DNA of 64,000 nucleotides. Origin: Chloroflexi bacterium TSY. GTDB taxonomy: Bacteria; Chloroflexota; Anaerolineae; Caldilineales; Caldilineaceae. Below the pieces are notes generated by a model. That model was given only the letters and a program-made list of their open reading frames with translations. It was not told where the DNA came from and made no database searches. The stretch is from positions 1 to 64,000 of the forward strand of contig JAHBNG010000005.1 in the NCBI GenBank assembly GCA_019217005.1, read 5' to 3'. A program made the position numbers and the translations under genes. Below are positions 17,527-26,931 of the stretch, piece by piece (within the stretch, counting starts at the first letter, position 1; each line of letters starts with the position of its first letter).

Positions 17527-18705
17527 TTAGCTCGCCTTCTTCGCCTGACCCGCCGTCACGCTAGCGACTGCGGCCAACTTTTTCGCTGAACGACTGTTGT
17601 TTGTCGTTTTTGACGTGGATCGTCTGTTGGCCTTGGCTGTGGTTGTCTTAGAACCATTTTTTGAAGGCACTCTCTTTGAAGTCGTTCCGTTTGAAGATGT
17701 GCTCTTGGTTGAGACTTTTTTCGTCACTGGCTTCTTTGTGGCGCTTTTATCAGTAGCTGCCTTTGCACTCGCCGGTTTCGATACGGCGCTTTTTTGCTTT
17801 GTCGGAGCTTTCTTGGTCGCTGTCTTCTTGGTTTTTGCCTGGCTGGATGCCTTTTTCGAAAGTGACTTTTTAGACGTTGAGCGTTTGGGCGTCGAGCCAT
17901 TTGTCTTTGCAGCATCTGTTTCAATGCGCTTTGTCTCTGTTGCCTTTGTTTTGGTTGCTTTGGTGCGAGTCCCTGTTACAGCTGATTTTGAGGTCGGTGT
18001 ACGAGAAGCACGACTCGACGATGATTGACGGCTTGTTGTCGTTCCGTCCACTTTTGACTTGGTGGCCTTTGTCGTTGTCTCGCTTGCTGTTGTTTTTGAA
18101 ACCGGCTTTGACGCGGCTGCTTTGTGCGATACTTTCTTACGACGGACCGTTTTTTGAGTTCCGTTTGTCGAGCCTGATTTTGCGGCGGATGTTTTCTTGA
18201 CGCTTGGCTTTGCTGCTTGCTTACTGCGTTGATTCGTGCGAGATTGAGTTGATTTGGCCTTCGACGAATCTGCTCGTGTCGTTTTAGATGAAGCTGACTT
18301 AGATAAATCTTTCTTCGATGACGCGGTCGCTGATTTCGAGCGCGTCACTTTCGCTGTCGATTTCTTCGGTGTAGCCTTAGTCGTTGCTGATTTGGTTGTC
18401 GCGCTTGAATCAGATGTCTGCCGGGTGGGTGTGGTTGCTGCTCCTCCTCGTTTCTTCGTTGAAGGTTTGTCGACATTTGCCGCTTTTGTAGATGATTTTG
18501 CGGGTGTTGTTGATTGTTTTGTCGCTGATTTTGATGCCGTCGATCTGGATGACGTTGCTTTTGTTGCACTCTTACGCGCCTTGGACGCTCCAGTTGACTG
18601 ACTCGCTTTGGCTGTTCCGTTGGTGGATGCAGTTTTCCGTGCTGGTTTCGCCCTACGTGTTTGCCGTCTCCTTGTGGTGGGAGTCCACTGTCCCCGCAGG
18701 CGCAT
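17527..18705 (-). CDS. Histone-H1-like Lys/Ser/Thr/Ala-rich basic protein
   Basis: 392 residues almost wholly of Lys, Ser, Thr, Ala and Arg in short irregular repeats (KSATK, TKATK, SKKSLSKK), no hydrophobic core, no membrane span, and a strongly basic charge throughout. This is the composition of bacterial H1-like/AlgP-like nucleoid proteins and of disordered DNA-binding tails. The ATG lies two bases after the gyrA stop, with no room for a separate promoter, so the two are translationally coupled. I infer that it binds DNA and may help or regulate the topoisomerase; nothing in the sequence proves it. Low complexity means homology searches will be uninformative without filtering. The opposite strand carries long open frames that are shadows of the codon repetition. 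Confidence 0.75.
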   Translation of the reverse strand: MRLRGQWTPTTRRRQTRRAKPARKTASTNGTAKASQSTGASKARKSATKATSSRSTASKSATKQSTTPAKSSTKAANVDKPSTKKRGGAATTPTRQTSDSSATTKSATTKATPKKSTAKVTRSKSATASSKKDLSKSASSKTTRADSSKAKSTQSRTNQRSKQAAKPSVKKTSAAKSGSTNGTQKTVRRKKVSHKAAASKPVSKTTASETTTKATKSKVDGTTTSRQSSSSRASRTPTSKSAVTGTRTKATKTKATETKRIETDAAKTNGSTPKRSTSKKSLSKKASSQAKTKKTATKKAPTKQKSAVSKPASAKAATDKSATKKPVTKKVSTKSTSSNGTTSKRVPSKNGSKTTTAKANRRSTSKTTNNSRSAKKLAAVASVTAGQAKKAS

Positions 18706-18707
18706 GG

Positions 18708-21314
18708 TCAGTCGTTTTTTTTTACTTCGCTACTTTCTCCCTCTTCATCACCCTCGCCACTCTCCACGGCGACTGTCTCCATTCGCTGAATGGCTGCAAT
18801 CGTTGTTCCCAATCCAGCCGCTACCGTTTGTTTTCCTTGAACACCACGCCCCATCTGTGGTATCTCATTCAAGTCGGTTGTTTTGGCAGCACCTTTGGTC
18901 GGGATAAAGGCCACCATTTCCGTTTCAGCGTTCGCCACGGCGGAAGCGGGCAGCACGAGGGCGGACGCTAACTCTCCTGTGCGAGAGGTGAGTTTTTGCA
19001 TGATGATACCACCACCATTGCGTCCTTGCTGGTTGTATTGTTCGAAGCGTGTGCGCTTGACGAAGCCAAGTTCTGTGACAGTTAGCAATTCTCCGTTGGG
19101 GTCAACCACATCAGCATGGATCAGTTTCTGGCCCTTTTTCAGCTTCATGCCGCCAACACCTCCAGCCGCCAACCCCATGCTGCGGACGGCATTCTCGTCA
19201 AAACGAATTGCTTGAGCTGCACTAGAAACTAGAATCACTTCGCTGTCACCCATGGTTTTCAAAACCCAGCCCAAACGATCTTTGGCATCCACGTTCATGA
19301 CCATGGGGTCCATTGCGGCGGATGAAAGAAAATCAGCAATTGTGATGCGCTTGACCATTCCTTGCTCGGTAGCCAAAAAGAGATATCCATCGCCATCACC
19401 CGCTCCATCGCGCGGCAGGGAGATGGCAGCCGCGATCATGTCGCGTCGGCTGAACTCAGTCAGGTCGGCCACATGTTTCTCGATACCACTTTGTGGAATT
19501 TCGTGAATTGAAAGGCGACGACATTGACCCTCTGTGTTGAACAGATAGAGATAATCGCGCGTATTGGCCGTCAAGAGTGCCACCTCGGCTTCTTTGGCTG
19601 CTTGCCGCAAGTTGGACGAAGAGACGCTGGCTGCTACATTCTGACGCCGCAAGTCGCCTTTCGACGTGACCGAGACCCAAACGTGCTGATCTGGAAGTAG
19701 ATCCGTACTCGTTAATGTCCCCTTGGTGCGCTCTACGATCTGGGTGCGGCGGCTATCACCATATGCATCTTTAATCTCAAGCAGATCCTCTTTAATGACG
19801 GCCAATATTTTTTCCGGATGGGCCAACAGATCTTTCAGATACTTGATATATTTCTGAAGTTCCTTATACTCATCCTGAAGCTTCTTGCGCTCCAAGGCAG
19901 CCAGTCGGCGCAACTGCATATCGAGAATGGCTTGAGCCTGAATTTCAGTAAATTGAAAATTTTTGACCAGATTGGCTTTGGCTGTATCTACACGTTGGCT
20001 ATTGCGGATTGTGGCAATCACTTCGTCGAGAATATCGAGAGCTCGCAAAAGCCCTTCGAGTATATGAGCACGTGCTTTTGCTTTGGCTAGCTCATATTCA
20101 GAACGTCGCCGGATCACCTCTTCTCGATGTTGGATAAAGAGATGGAGCAGACGTTTGAGGTTTAACGTAATTGGTTCCCCATCAACGAGAGCCAACATTT
20201 GCATGCCAAACGTCTGCTGTAGAGGCGTATATTTAAAGAGATCGGCCAAAATGCCTTTGGGATCGACAGTGCGCGTCATTTCGATCACAATGCGCATACC
20301 CGTCCGATCGCTCTCATCACGTAGATCCGTAAGCCCTTCCAGTTTTCCGTCGCGTGCCAGATTTGCAATGCGCTCAATCAGGGCCGTCTTGTTGGTCTGG
20401 TACGGAAGTTCTGTCACAACAATTCGGCTACGATTGCGACTCATCTCTTCGAAGTGTGCCTTGGCCTGCAAGACAAGACGCGACTTGCCCAATGCATACC
20501 CCTGGGCAATGGCATCACTCTCATCTGCGCCTTTTTTATCCTGACGATAGCGGTAGAGAATCCCTGCCGTGGGGAAGTCTGGTCCTTTGATGAACTCCAT
20601 CAAATCTTCGACCGTGATGTCATCGATTCGCGCGTAGTTGTCTATCATATAGACCAACCCATCAACAACCTCCCCTAAGTTGTGGGGTGGGATATTGGTG
20701 GCCATGCCCACGGCAATCCCACTCGAGCCGTTGACCAACAGATTCGGCAGCGCTGCGGGAAGAACATCGGGTTCCATCAGCGAATTGTCAAAGTTGTCGT
20801 GCCAATCGACAGTATCCTTCTCCAAATCGGTCAACATGAGATCGCTGATGCGATCCAAGCGCGCCTCGGTGTACCGCATGGCAGCAGCATTGTCGCCGTC
20901 AACACTGCCAAAGTTCCCCTGTCCATCGACCAATGGGTAGCGCAAGCTGAAATCCTGCGCCATACGCACCATTGAGTCATAGACTGCCTGATCGCCATGC
21001 GGATGATACTTACCAAGCACTTCACCCACGATACGGGCACTCTTTTTATGGGGCTTGTCCGCCGTCAGACCCAGATCTCGATACATGGAGTAGAGGATCC
21101 GACGATGAACTGGCTTGAGCCCGTCGCGCACATCAGGCAGCGCGCGCGAAACGATCACGCTCATGGCATAATCGAGATAGGCCGTCTGCATCTCGTTGTT
21201 GATGTTGACGGAGCGGATGTTGCCGAGTCCATCGACATGGCCGTTTACGTGTCCATTTGTGCTGACGTCGGATGTAGTTGGGTCGGGTGTGGCGGTGTGA
21301 TTGGTTGTGGTCAT
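18708..21314 (-). CDS. gyrA: DNA gyrase subunit A (type IIA topoisomerase)
   Basis: Breakage-reunion subunit of gyrase. Catalytic Tyr148 lies in [11 protein letters not shown], within a standard winged-helix and tower ([27 protein letters not shown]), then the coiled coil and a C-terminal beta-pinwheel. The N terminus has about 35 extra residues rich in Thr, Asn and Gly; the C terminus ends in an acidic tail ([16 protein letters not shown]). The quinolone pocket reads [10 protein letters not shown]: residue 109, the position of E. coli Ser83, is Gln. The GyrA box is degenerate (QQGRNGGGI rather than QRRGGKG), so a topoisomerase IV-like role cannot be excluded; no gyrB/parE is nearby. It is coupled to the basic protein downstream. 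Confidence 0.92.
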   Translation of the reverse strand: MTTTNHTATPDPTTSDVSTNGHVNGHVDGLGNIRSVNINNEMQTAYLDYAMSVIVSRALPDVRDGLKPVHRRILYSMYRDLGLTADKPHKKSARIVGEVLGKYHPHGDQAVYDSMVRMAQDFSLRYPLVDGQGNFGSVDGDNAAAMRYTEARLDRISDLMLTDLEKDTVDWHDNFDNSLMEPDVLPAALPNLLVNGSSGIAVGMATNIPPHNLGEVVDGLVYMIDNYARIDDITVEDLMEFIKGPDFPTAGILYRYRQDKKGADESDAIAQGYALGKSRLVLQAKAHFEEMSRNRSRIVVTELPYQTNKTALIERIANLARDGKLEGLTDLRDESDRTGMRIVIEMTRTVDPKGILADLFKYTPLQQTFGMQMLALVDGEPITLNLKRLLHLFIQHREEVIRRRSEYELAKAKARAHILEGLLRALDILDEVIATIRNSQRVDTAKANLVKNFQFTEIQAQAILDMQLRRLAALERKKLQDEYKELQKYIKYLKDLLAHPEKILAVIKEDLLEIKDAYGDSRRTQIVERTKGTLTSTDLLPDQHVWVSVTSKGDLRRQNVAASVSSSNLRQAAKEAEVALLTANTRDYLYLFNTEGQCRRLSIHEIPQSGIEKHVADLTEFSRRDMIAAAISLPRDGAGDGDGYLFLATEQGMVKRITIADFLSSAAMDPMVMNVDAKDRLGWVLKTMGDSEVILVSSAAQAIRFDENAVRSMGLAAGGVGGMKLKKGQKLIHADVVDPNGELLTVTELGFVKRTRFEQYNQQGRNGGGIIMQKLTSRTGELASALVLPASAVANAETEMVAFIPTKGAAKTTDLNEIPQMGRGVQGKQTVAAGLGTTIAAIQRMETVAVESGEGDEEGESSEVKKND

Positions 21315-21323
21315 ATAGATTCT

Positions 21324-21710
21324 CTACTTATCTATAATTTGAATATGTTTAGCAAAAATCTCTTCGACATCACTTCGGCTGATACGATCTGTTGCTATAT
21401 CAAAAATTAGATGAATCAATGCGTCATCATCCATAACGAGAATTGCATTGTTCAATTCCAAAAAAATTTCAGCAGTCGCCGCAGCGATTCGCTTGTTACC
21501 ATCAACGAAAGCATGTGCTTGACAAAGATGATAAGCATATGTTGCCGCGCAGATGACTAAATCTGCATTCTCGTAGTGCGCTCGATTGAGTGGTGCATTC
21601 AATGCAGATTCTAAGCTGCCTTCATCTCGTAGTCCATGAGATCCACCAAATTCATCGATTAGAATAGCGTGAATCTGAATGACTTTCTCTTTTTTGAGAA
21701 ACGCAAACAT
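21324..21710 (-). CDS. doc: Doc-type (Fic fold) toxin
   Basis: 128 residues, the usual length for Doc. The Fic/Doc core motif HAFVDGNKR is complete at residues 66-74; in P1 Doc, His66 is the catalytic residue for phosphorylating EF-Tu. It starts two bases after the stop of an AbrB-type antitoxin gene, giving the standard antitoxin-first order. It runs toward gyrA, whose start is only 10 bases beyond the toxin stop, so toxin expression and gyrA may share a transcript. Doc is more often paired with a Phd-type antitoxin; the AbrB partner makes this a hybrid module. Confidence 0.9.
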   Translation of the reverse strand: MFAFLKKEKVIQIHAILIDEFGGSHGLRDEGSLESALNAPLNRAHYENADLVICAATYAYHLCQAHAFVDGNKRIAAATAEIFLELNNAILVMDDDALIHLIFDIATDRISRSDVEEIFAKHIQIIDK

Positions 21711-21712
21711 TT

Positions 21713-21952
21713 CTATTGCGTTCCGGCGGCTAATGCTTCGTACACTCGTCGTCTGCGATTCACCAGATCTTGAACGATTTCATCAACTTTTTCGTCCTCT
21801 TCAATGTTATCCGCTGGACGTCCGATCAATAAGTTGTCCACAATGGAAATATCAATTCGATCGCCGATCTGGACATTTAACTGCTCCAATACGCTCTTCG
21901 GTAGCGTCAGGACAATCGAATCACCCATTGTCGTAATTTTTTCTACGGCCAT
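21713..21952 (-). CDS. AbrB/MazE-like antitoxin
   Basis: An N-terminal swapped-hairpin DNA-binding domain of the SpoVT/AbrB type (VEKITTMGDSIVLTLPKSVLEQLNVQIGDRI) is followed by an acidic, probably disordered tail that would wrap the toxin (ADNIEEDEKVDEIVQDLVNRR). I chose the ATG at 21952 because GAAGGA lies 9 bases upstream; an ATG at 21976 would add eight residues without a better site. It probably represses its own operon by binding just upstream. Confidence 0.82.
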   Translation of the reverse strand: MAVEKITTMGDSIVLTLPKSVLEQLNVQIGDRIDISIVDNLLIGRPADNIEEDEKVDEIVQDLVNRRRRVYEALAAGTQ

Positions 21953-21982
21953 ATCTTCAATTCCTTCATGGTTCAATTGGAT

Positions 21983-22375
21983 TCAACTGGCAAAATCATA
22001 TTTGAATTCATAAAAATGCTGACCATCGGAGAGGTTGATCGTCATTTCTCCCTCGATCCCTTCCAACTGCTCCGTGCCGGAATCAGGAACCACAGTCACC
22101 GAAAGCCCTGGGACGCCGCGCGTCATGGTGCCACTATGCTGCAACGCAAACGTTCCACTTCGACCATCTAGCGTTCCCGTCACTTGTTCCATTGCAACAT
22201 ACCCCGCTGAACCCTCAACAGCAGTGCGGATGCTGAGCATCTGCCCAACACTCGTTCCTTCCAAATCCCCATGAAACTGTTTATCGATCGACATCCTGTC
22301 TGCCCCGAGATCTCTCGACTCTTCCTCGACCAGTGGCGCCAAATTTACGTCAAATGTGCCCGTTGCAAGTTTCAT
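21983..22375 (-). CDS. DUF3224 family protein
   Basis: 130 residues forming a predicted lipocalin-like beta barrel: a repeated beta pattern with LEGTSVGQMLSIRTAVEGSAGYVAMEQVTG and LDGRSGTFALQHSGTM, matching the DUF3224 family. Its biochemical role is not known. The ATG at 22375 is chosen over the one at 22390 because GGAAAGGA sits a few bases upstream of it. It lies upstream of the antitoxin on the same strand with a 30-base gap, so read-through into the toxin-antitoxin pair is possible. Confidence 0.78.
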   Translation of the reverse strand: MKLATGTFDVNLAPLVEEESRDLGADRMSIDKQFHGDLEGTSVGQMLSIRTAVEGSAGYVAMEQVTGTLDGRSGTFALQHSGTMTRGVPGLSVTVVPDSGTEQLEGIEGEMTINLSDGQHFYEFKYDFAS

Positions 22376-22398
22376 GATTGTCCTTTCCAAAAAGAACG

Positions 22399-22507
22399 AG
22401 AATTCAATAACTTATGTAACTTGTGCAAGATTGGAGATAGAGAGATCCGGCTCATGTAATCTCGAATCTCTCCATCTCCAAATGCCCAAGTTATTTACGG
22501 CTCGTTC
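22399..22507. repeat. Palindromic repeat C, copy 1
   Basis: Ends AATAACTT (22406-22413) and AAGTTATT (22488-22495), with purine-rich GGAGATAGAGAGAT facing ATCTC..CTCTCCATCTCC. The flanks GAGAATTC and ACGGCTCGTTC also match the copy at 29926-30047, which lies in the opposite orientation. It sits between uvrB and the DUF3224 gene. Confidence 0.6.
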
Positions 22508-22521
22508 CAAAGTATCATTCG

Positions 22522-24543
22522 TTAGACCCGAAGCCCCAACTCCAGCTGTCTTAACTCCACTAATTGATCTCGCAACGCAGCCGCCTTCTCAAACTCAAGC
22601 TGTTGAGCCGCCTCTTTCATTTCTTTTTCAACCTGTTTGATCAGCTTGGCTAACTCGTCCGGAGGCAGCATAGATGGATCAACCGACAGAGCTTCGCTTT
22701 CGTCACCTGCACCGTTCACCTCGTATTCGGGTGTGGATTCGGCCAGCACTTTGACTCGATCAGTCAGGTCGCGAATCTCCTTGACAATGCCTTGCGGTGT
22801 AATGTCATTGGCTCTGTTATATTGCTCTTGGATCTCGCGACGCCGATTCGTTTCATTGATGGCGCTCTCCATTGCCGCTGTCGTTTTGTCCGCATAGAGA
22901 ATCGCACGACCTTCAACATGGCGGGCGGCGCGCCCAATAGTCTGAATCAGTGCGCTCTCACTACGCAGGAACCCCTCTTTGTCTGCATCCAAAATGGCAA
23001 TCAGTGATACTTCGGGCAAATCAAGACCTTCGCGGAGCAAGTTAATGCCAACGACCACATCATAGACGCCCATCCGTAGATCGCGCAGGATTTCGACCCG
23101 CTCAATGGTATGAATCTCGCTGTGAAGATAGTTGACTTTGATGTTGAGTTCAGCTAGATATTCGCTCAAATCTTCGGACATACGTTTGGTCAACGTGGTG
23201 ACCATGACGCGTTGCCCCTTGTCCACGCGCTGGCGGATCTCCTTGAGCAGATCGTCGATCTGTCCCTCGGTCGGGCGTACCTCGACCACTGGATCGAGCA
23301 GACCCGTTGGACGAATCACCTGTTCAACGGTCTGTTCGCTCAGATCATTCTCGTAGGGGCCCGGCGTTGCACTGACATAAATGGCTTGACTGACGTGACT
23401 TTCGAATTCTTCAAAGCGTAGGGGACGATTGTCCAGAGCACTCGGTAGGCGGAAGCCGTGGTCGACTAGAACCTCCTTGCGAGACCGATCACCCTTATAC
23501 ATGCCACGTACTTGCGGAATCGTCATGTGACTCTCATCAACGAAGAGCAACCAATCGCTCGGGAAATAATCGAGCAATGTCCAAGGCGTGCTTCCTTCGG
23601 GACGTCGTGCCAATGGACGGCTATAGTTCTCCACGCCGTTGCAGTAGCCCACTTCTCGCAGCATTTCAATATCGTAGTTGACACGTTGCTGAATGCGTTG
23701 CGCTTCAAGAAGTTTGTCTGATGCTTCAAAGGTTTTGACCTGATTCTCTAATTCCTGTTCAATCTCTTCCAACGCCTCATTGAGTTGCTCTTGAGGCGTC
23801 ACAAAATGTTTGGCGGGATAGATGTCAATCTGTTGGTGGTCAGCCAAAACTTCACCCGTTAGCGTATCTATTTCGCAGATGCGTTCAATCTCATCACCCC
23901 ACATACTAATGCGATAGGCAAAGTCGCTGTCAGCGGGCTGTACCTCCAAGACATCCCCCCGCACGCGAAAGTTGCCGCGTTGCAAGGTATTGTCGTTGCG
24001 ATCGTAATAGATCTCGATCAGATGTCGCAGCACCTGATTGCGTCGGATCATCTCACCTACGCGCAGATTGACCACCGCTTGTCCATACTCTTGCGGACTA
24101 CCCAAACCATAGATGCAGGAAACCGAGGCCACAATCACCACATCACGACGGGTAAAGAGCGCCCGCGTTGAAGCCAAGCGTAGGCGGTCGATCTCATCGT
24201 TGACCTGCGACTCCTTCTCGATATAGGTATCAGTACGTGGAATATAGGCCTCTGGCTGATAGTAGTCATAATAGCTGACAAAGTATTCAACTGCGTTGTT
24301 CGGAAAAAATTCGCGAAACTCGCTGTAGAGTTGGGCAGCCAAGGTCTTGTTGTGTGCAATCACCAAAGACGGTTTTTGCACCCGCTCAATCACCTTGGCC
24401 ATGGTGTAGGTCTTGCCAGAACCAGTCACCCCCAGCAACACCTGATGCTTCATATCTTGGCGAACACCTTCCGACAGCCGCGTGATGGCCAGTGGCTGGT
24501 CGCCAGTTGGATCAAATTTGCTTTCTACTTTGAAATTGGGCAT
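22522..24543 (-). CDS. uvrB: Excinuclease ABC subunit B
   Basis: Damage-verifying helicase of nucleotide excision repair, acting with UvrA and UvrC. Walker A is GVTGSGKT at residues 38-45. The beta-hairpin that clamps the strand is in [28 protein letters not shown] ([13 protein letters not shown]) is the Walker B equivalent, and [26 protein letters not shown] and [11 protein letters not shown] are the conserved helicase motifs V and VI. The C-terminal UVR domain ([23 protein letters not shown]) binds UvrC. Length 673 is normal and the frame intact. It stands alone. Confidence 0.97.
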   Translation of the reverse strand: MPNFKVESKFDPTGDQPLAITRLSEGVRQDMKHQVLLGVTGSGKTYTMAKVIERVQKPSLVIAHNKTLAAQLYSEFREFFPNNAVEYFVSYYDYYQPEAYIPRTDTYIEKESQVNDEIDRLRLASTRALFTRRDVVIVASVSCIYGLGSPQEYGQAVVNLRVGEMIRRNQVLRHLIEIYYDRNDNTLQRGNFRVRGDVLEVQPADSDFAYRISMWGDEIERICEIDTLTGEVLADHQQIDIYPAKHFVTPQEQLNEALEEIEQELENQVKTFEASDKLLEAQRIQQRVNYDIEMLREVGYCNGVENYSRPLARRPEGSTPWTLLDYFPSDWLLFVDESHMTIPQVRGMYKGDRSRKEVLVDHGFRLPSALDNRPLRFEEFESHVSQAIYVSATPGPYENDLSEQTVEQVIRPTGLLDPVVEVRPTEGQIDDLLKEIRQRVDKGQRVMVTTLTKRMSEDLSEYLAELNIKVNYLHSEIHTIERVEILRDLRMGVYDVVVGINLLREGLDLPEVSLIAILDADKEGFLRSESALIQTIGRAARHVEGRAILYADKTTAAMESAINETNRRREIQEQYNRANDITPQGIVKEIRDLTDRVKVLAESTPEYEVNGAGDESEALSVDPSMLPPDELAKLIKQVEKEMKEAAQQLEFEKAAALRDQLVELRQLELGLRV

Positions 24544-24641
24544 GGTTTATTCCTTAGAAACAGAACATAAGTTCTCTGAATTTATTATAACGTGTATCGT
24601 CTAATTTGTCTAGCACAGTGAGATGTTTTGTTGCATCACGG

Positions 24642-24671
24642 TTGTCTACTTTAATTCGGTTATGCTATACT
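24642..24671 (+). promoter_or_regulatory. Candidate sigma-70 promoter
   Basis: TTGTCT (24642-24647) and TATACT (24666-24671) with an 18-base spacer, pointing toward the small 80-residue gene 178 bases downstream. It is plausible by sequence alone. The rest of the 24544-24848 gap shows no gene. Confidence 0.35.
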
Positions 24672-24713
24672 GGTTGGCACGATTGCCAAAATTGAAGGAT
24701 ACATCTTTGTCAA

Positions 24714-24793
24714 CCTTAGATATACTCCGCAGCAGCACATTATAACATTTTTTCTCGACTAAAAAGTGTTACTTTATGGCGCTGCTCAGTATA
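24714..24793. repeat. Weak 70-80-base palindrome
   Basis: Begins TATACTCCGCAGCAGC and ends GGCGCTGCTCAGTATA. The right part (TTTATGGCGCTGCTCAGTATA, inner 19 bases shared) resembles TTTATGGCAGTGCTCGGTATA at 48427-48447, which also lies beside a hairpin, hinting at one diverged repeat family. Confidence 0.3.
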
Positions 24794-24848
24794 AACTTAT
24801 AGTAGAACGGAAAATGGAAGTAGAACTACACTTGCGAGGTCTTTAGAG

Positions 24849-25091
24849 ATGACAGCTGCTCAATTGCTTGATGACATTCTTGGACTACCAATTAACCTAG
24901 CGAAGTCACTAGATCCGGAACATACCTCTCCTCAAGCCCAACCTGACCAACTCACGGCTGGCGAATTCATGGATGACCTCTTCGGCCTGCCGATCAAACT
25001 AGCCGAAGAGATTGGAAACAGCGCAGTCAATACAGCAGACACAATTGGTTCTGCACCGATCAAAGTAGTTGACGAAACTTTTGATCAGTAA
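24849..25091 (+). CDS. Small protein with duplicated DDxxGLPxxLA motif
   Basis: 80 residues, family not recognised. Two copies of a roughly 25-residue unit are visible: LLDDILGLPINLAKSLD and FMDDLFGLPIKLAEEIG, with a third weaker echo (IGSAPIKVVDE). The units are amphipathic, with paired Asp before a hydrophobic face, as in short docking motifs. The ATG follows GAGGTC about 10 bases upstream. No neighbours suggest a pathway: uvrB diverges upstream and a worn region follows downstream. Confidence 0.6.
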   Translation: MTAAQLLDDILGLPINLAKSLDPEHTSPQAQPDQLTAGEFMDDLFGLPIKLAEEIGNSAVNTADTIGSAPIKVVDETFDQ

Positions 25092-26036
25092 CTTCCTCAT
25101 CAAACTATAAGCCAGCAGGCCTTCCTGGCCCAAAATATACATCACTGCCACAAGCCGCCACAAATCCAGGGATTCAACGGCAAAACCCATGAAATCGGGA
25201 ATATTGCATAAAAAATGTACGTCGCTTATCAAGAAATGGGTTAAGGAGATTCGCATTTAATTACCCTATAAACTCAATCTTTCATTAACCTATTGACACT
25301 TTTTTGTTCACCCTTTGTCTAACCCTACACCCTATAGGAGCTCAAGAAGCGGTGCATATTTCCATGTTACCAGTACAGCTAACCTGAGTTCGGGGTTTCC
25401 TACCTCTGAGAAACCGGCCGATTTAGTGCTTTCCAAAGCCAACATTTGCTCACTTTTGCGGATGTTCGAGCGAATTTAGGTGATTCTCTCTGAGAATTCC
25501 AAGTGGCGGCCCTTTTTAGTCTGAGAACAACTCCGAATTCAGGTTAGCTAAGTCTGGTACCTCTTGCTTCGTTCTGTTAGCTACGTCGCATTCAACCGCT
25601 TTCAGGCTTCTTGTTGAACCTTTGTCTATGCCGCATAAGGCAGGTTTTTGGAGCAGCCGCAGACTTTTTTGCAGAGTAAGAAAGAGAGGGTTCACCAAAA
25701 CGTAACATGGCCTTCTGGTGCAGAAGAAGGCCATCAAATCATGCCTTTGTGACATTTAGCCTGGAATTATAGCCTATTAGCATCAACATTCAAACCAGCA
25801 GCGTTCATTTCCTTCACCAGTTTCAACTGCTATGCTCCATCATCATTCAGCTTTTTCCAGAGTAATCAGAAGGGATTTCCACCGATTCTTTATGTAAGGC
25901 AGACACTCGTTTCCGTCCTAGCTTACCGATGAAAAAACTAATTCCAAATGACATTGTTTGGAGAGGGTAACAACTGGGTATCTAGGGAAGTGGTAATAGT
26001 ATTGTTCTGTGTCTGGTGCCGTTGGGGCTTGTTTTA
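25092..26036. other. Worn non-coding stretch
   Basis: Nearly 1 kb without a gene I can support. Short open frames exist on both strands (a 79-codon one on the minus strand ending near 25516) but none has a ribosome site, recognisable motif or consistent codon use. It contains one MITE-like inverted repeat (25377-25549). It is probably decayed mobile or gene sequence. Confidence 0.5.
25377..25549. mobile_element. MITE-like element D (single copy)
   Basis: 173 bases between arms AGCTAACCTGAGTTCGG (25377-25393) and CCGAATTCAGGTTAGCT (25533-25549), which pair over 17 positions with one mismatch. There is no coding inside and no clear target duplication. It could be the joined ends of a deleted IS. 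Confidence 0.45.
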
Positions 26037-26861
26037 CTACCTATATGCAATCATATATAGCAGTTTCGTCAAATTGGTCACCAAGGGTATGTTTGGTAAT
26101 TCCCTGCCTGAGTGGGTGTGGTGCCCCCGTAATGGGTTGGGTGGCAGATAGTCTATGTCTATGTCATCATCCGAGACTCCGAAAAACCAGTTGCCATTGT
26201 GAGGCCCCCCGGTCACGGTTAGATGCGCACTGTCGAAATACATGCTTACATCATTATTTCTCACTGTGGGGCTCAGTGTTATGTGGCAGGGCCTCCATAT
26301 ATCAAGGAGATATTCCATTCCTAGTAAGAAACTCTGGACGTTGCTACCGCCTGTAGCTCGCCCTGGGGGGATTCCGTCTCGGATATGTGTAAACCCCCAA
26401 TTAGCAAGTGGGAAGGTCATATACTTATTTTCAGCTTGAGTGATTGTATTTGTAGAACTCACAGTGTTTGTTCCTTCGTTCTTGTAAACCGAGTGGGGCT
26501 GCATTCAAGACAAGAACCACCAAATCGCCCCAACAGCAACGAAAAGTAAGAGCATACAACTTAAGACAGGTTGAAGATCATCAGATAATTCTGATTTTTT
26601 AGGGGTGGTTCATTTTAGGCGGACAATTAGGTTTACATTTTTGCAAAGAGAAAAGATGTTTATATTTTCTACTTTGAGCCATGCTCAGGCAGAAAATGAC
26701 CTCATATAGATTTTTATCTATGTATCAAAAGTGTAAACCTAATTCTGAACCACCCCATTTTTTATCATCCTTATCCCGATAGGATGGTCGTCCATAATAT
26801 GGACAGACAAAACCAGCATAGGAGTTACTGCAACTAACATATTGTGGTATAGAATTGAGTC
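26037..26861 (-). pseudogene. Remnant of an unknown membrane-anchored protein gene
   Basis: With MITE-A copy 3 and one target duplicate removed, one minus-strand frame runs from about 26861: a Cys-containing segment (YAGFVCPYYGRPSYRDK), a charged stretch (DDKKSELSDDLQP), a membrane span (MLLLFVAVGAIWWFL), then an in-frame TGA at 26505-26507. An ATG follows at once and the same frame continues 155 codons to 26037 (MTFPLANWGFTHIRDG; TVTGGPHNGNWFFGVSDDD). The seamless frame across TGA suggests one former protein with a cytoplasmic Cys motif, one span and an outer domain. No upstream start is visible, and an IS lies just beyond. The family is not recognised; alternatively the 155-codon part is a separate gene. 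Confidence 0.5.
26602..26756. mobile_element. MITE-A copy 3
   Basis: 155 bases with standard ends and the 8-bp duplication ATTTTTTA (26594-26601 and 26757-26764). Nearly identical to copies 2 and 4. It interrupts the gene remnant on the minus strand. Confidence 0.92.
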
Positions 26862-26931
26862 GACTTTATGAAGATGAAGCTTGCTTTCTAGTAAAACGCA
26901 CTGATTTTTCATTACATATAGTTATTATAGG

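Noticed and set aside
17597..18601. Long hydrophobic-looking open frames on the + strand opposite the basic protein gene
   Set aside because: They are shadows of the repetitive Lys/Ser/Thr/Ala codons on the minus strand; composition is monotonous (Phe, Val, Leu, Asp) and no ribosome site is present.
25516..26356. Several 67-115-codon frames on both strands
   Set aside because: No ribosome site or motif; they overlap a MITE-like repeat or the better-supported minus-strand remnant.
11589..26507. Genome-wide recoding of TGA (two in-frame TGA codons)
   Set aside because: Many intact genes here end in TGA, including gyrA and both GT4-type overlaps of the ATGA form, and both interrupted genes carry other lesions.
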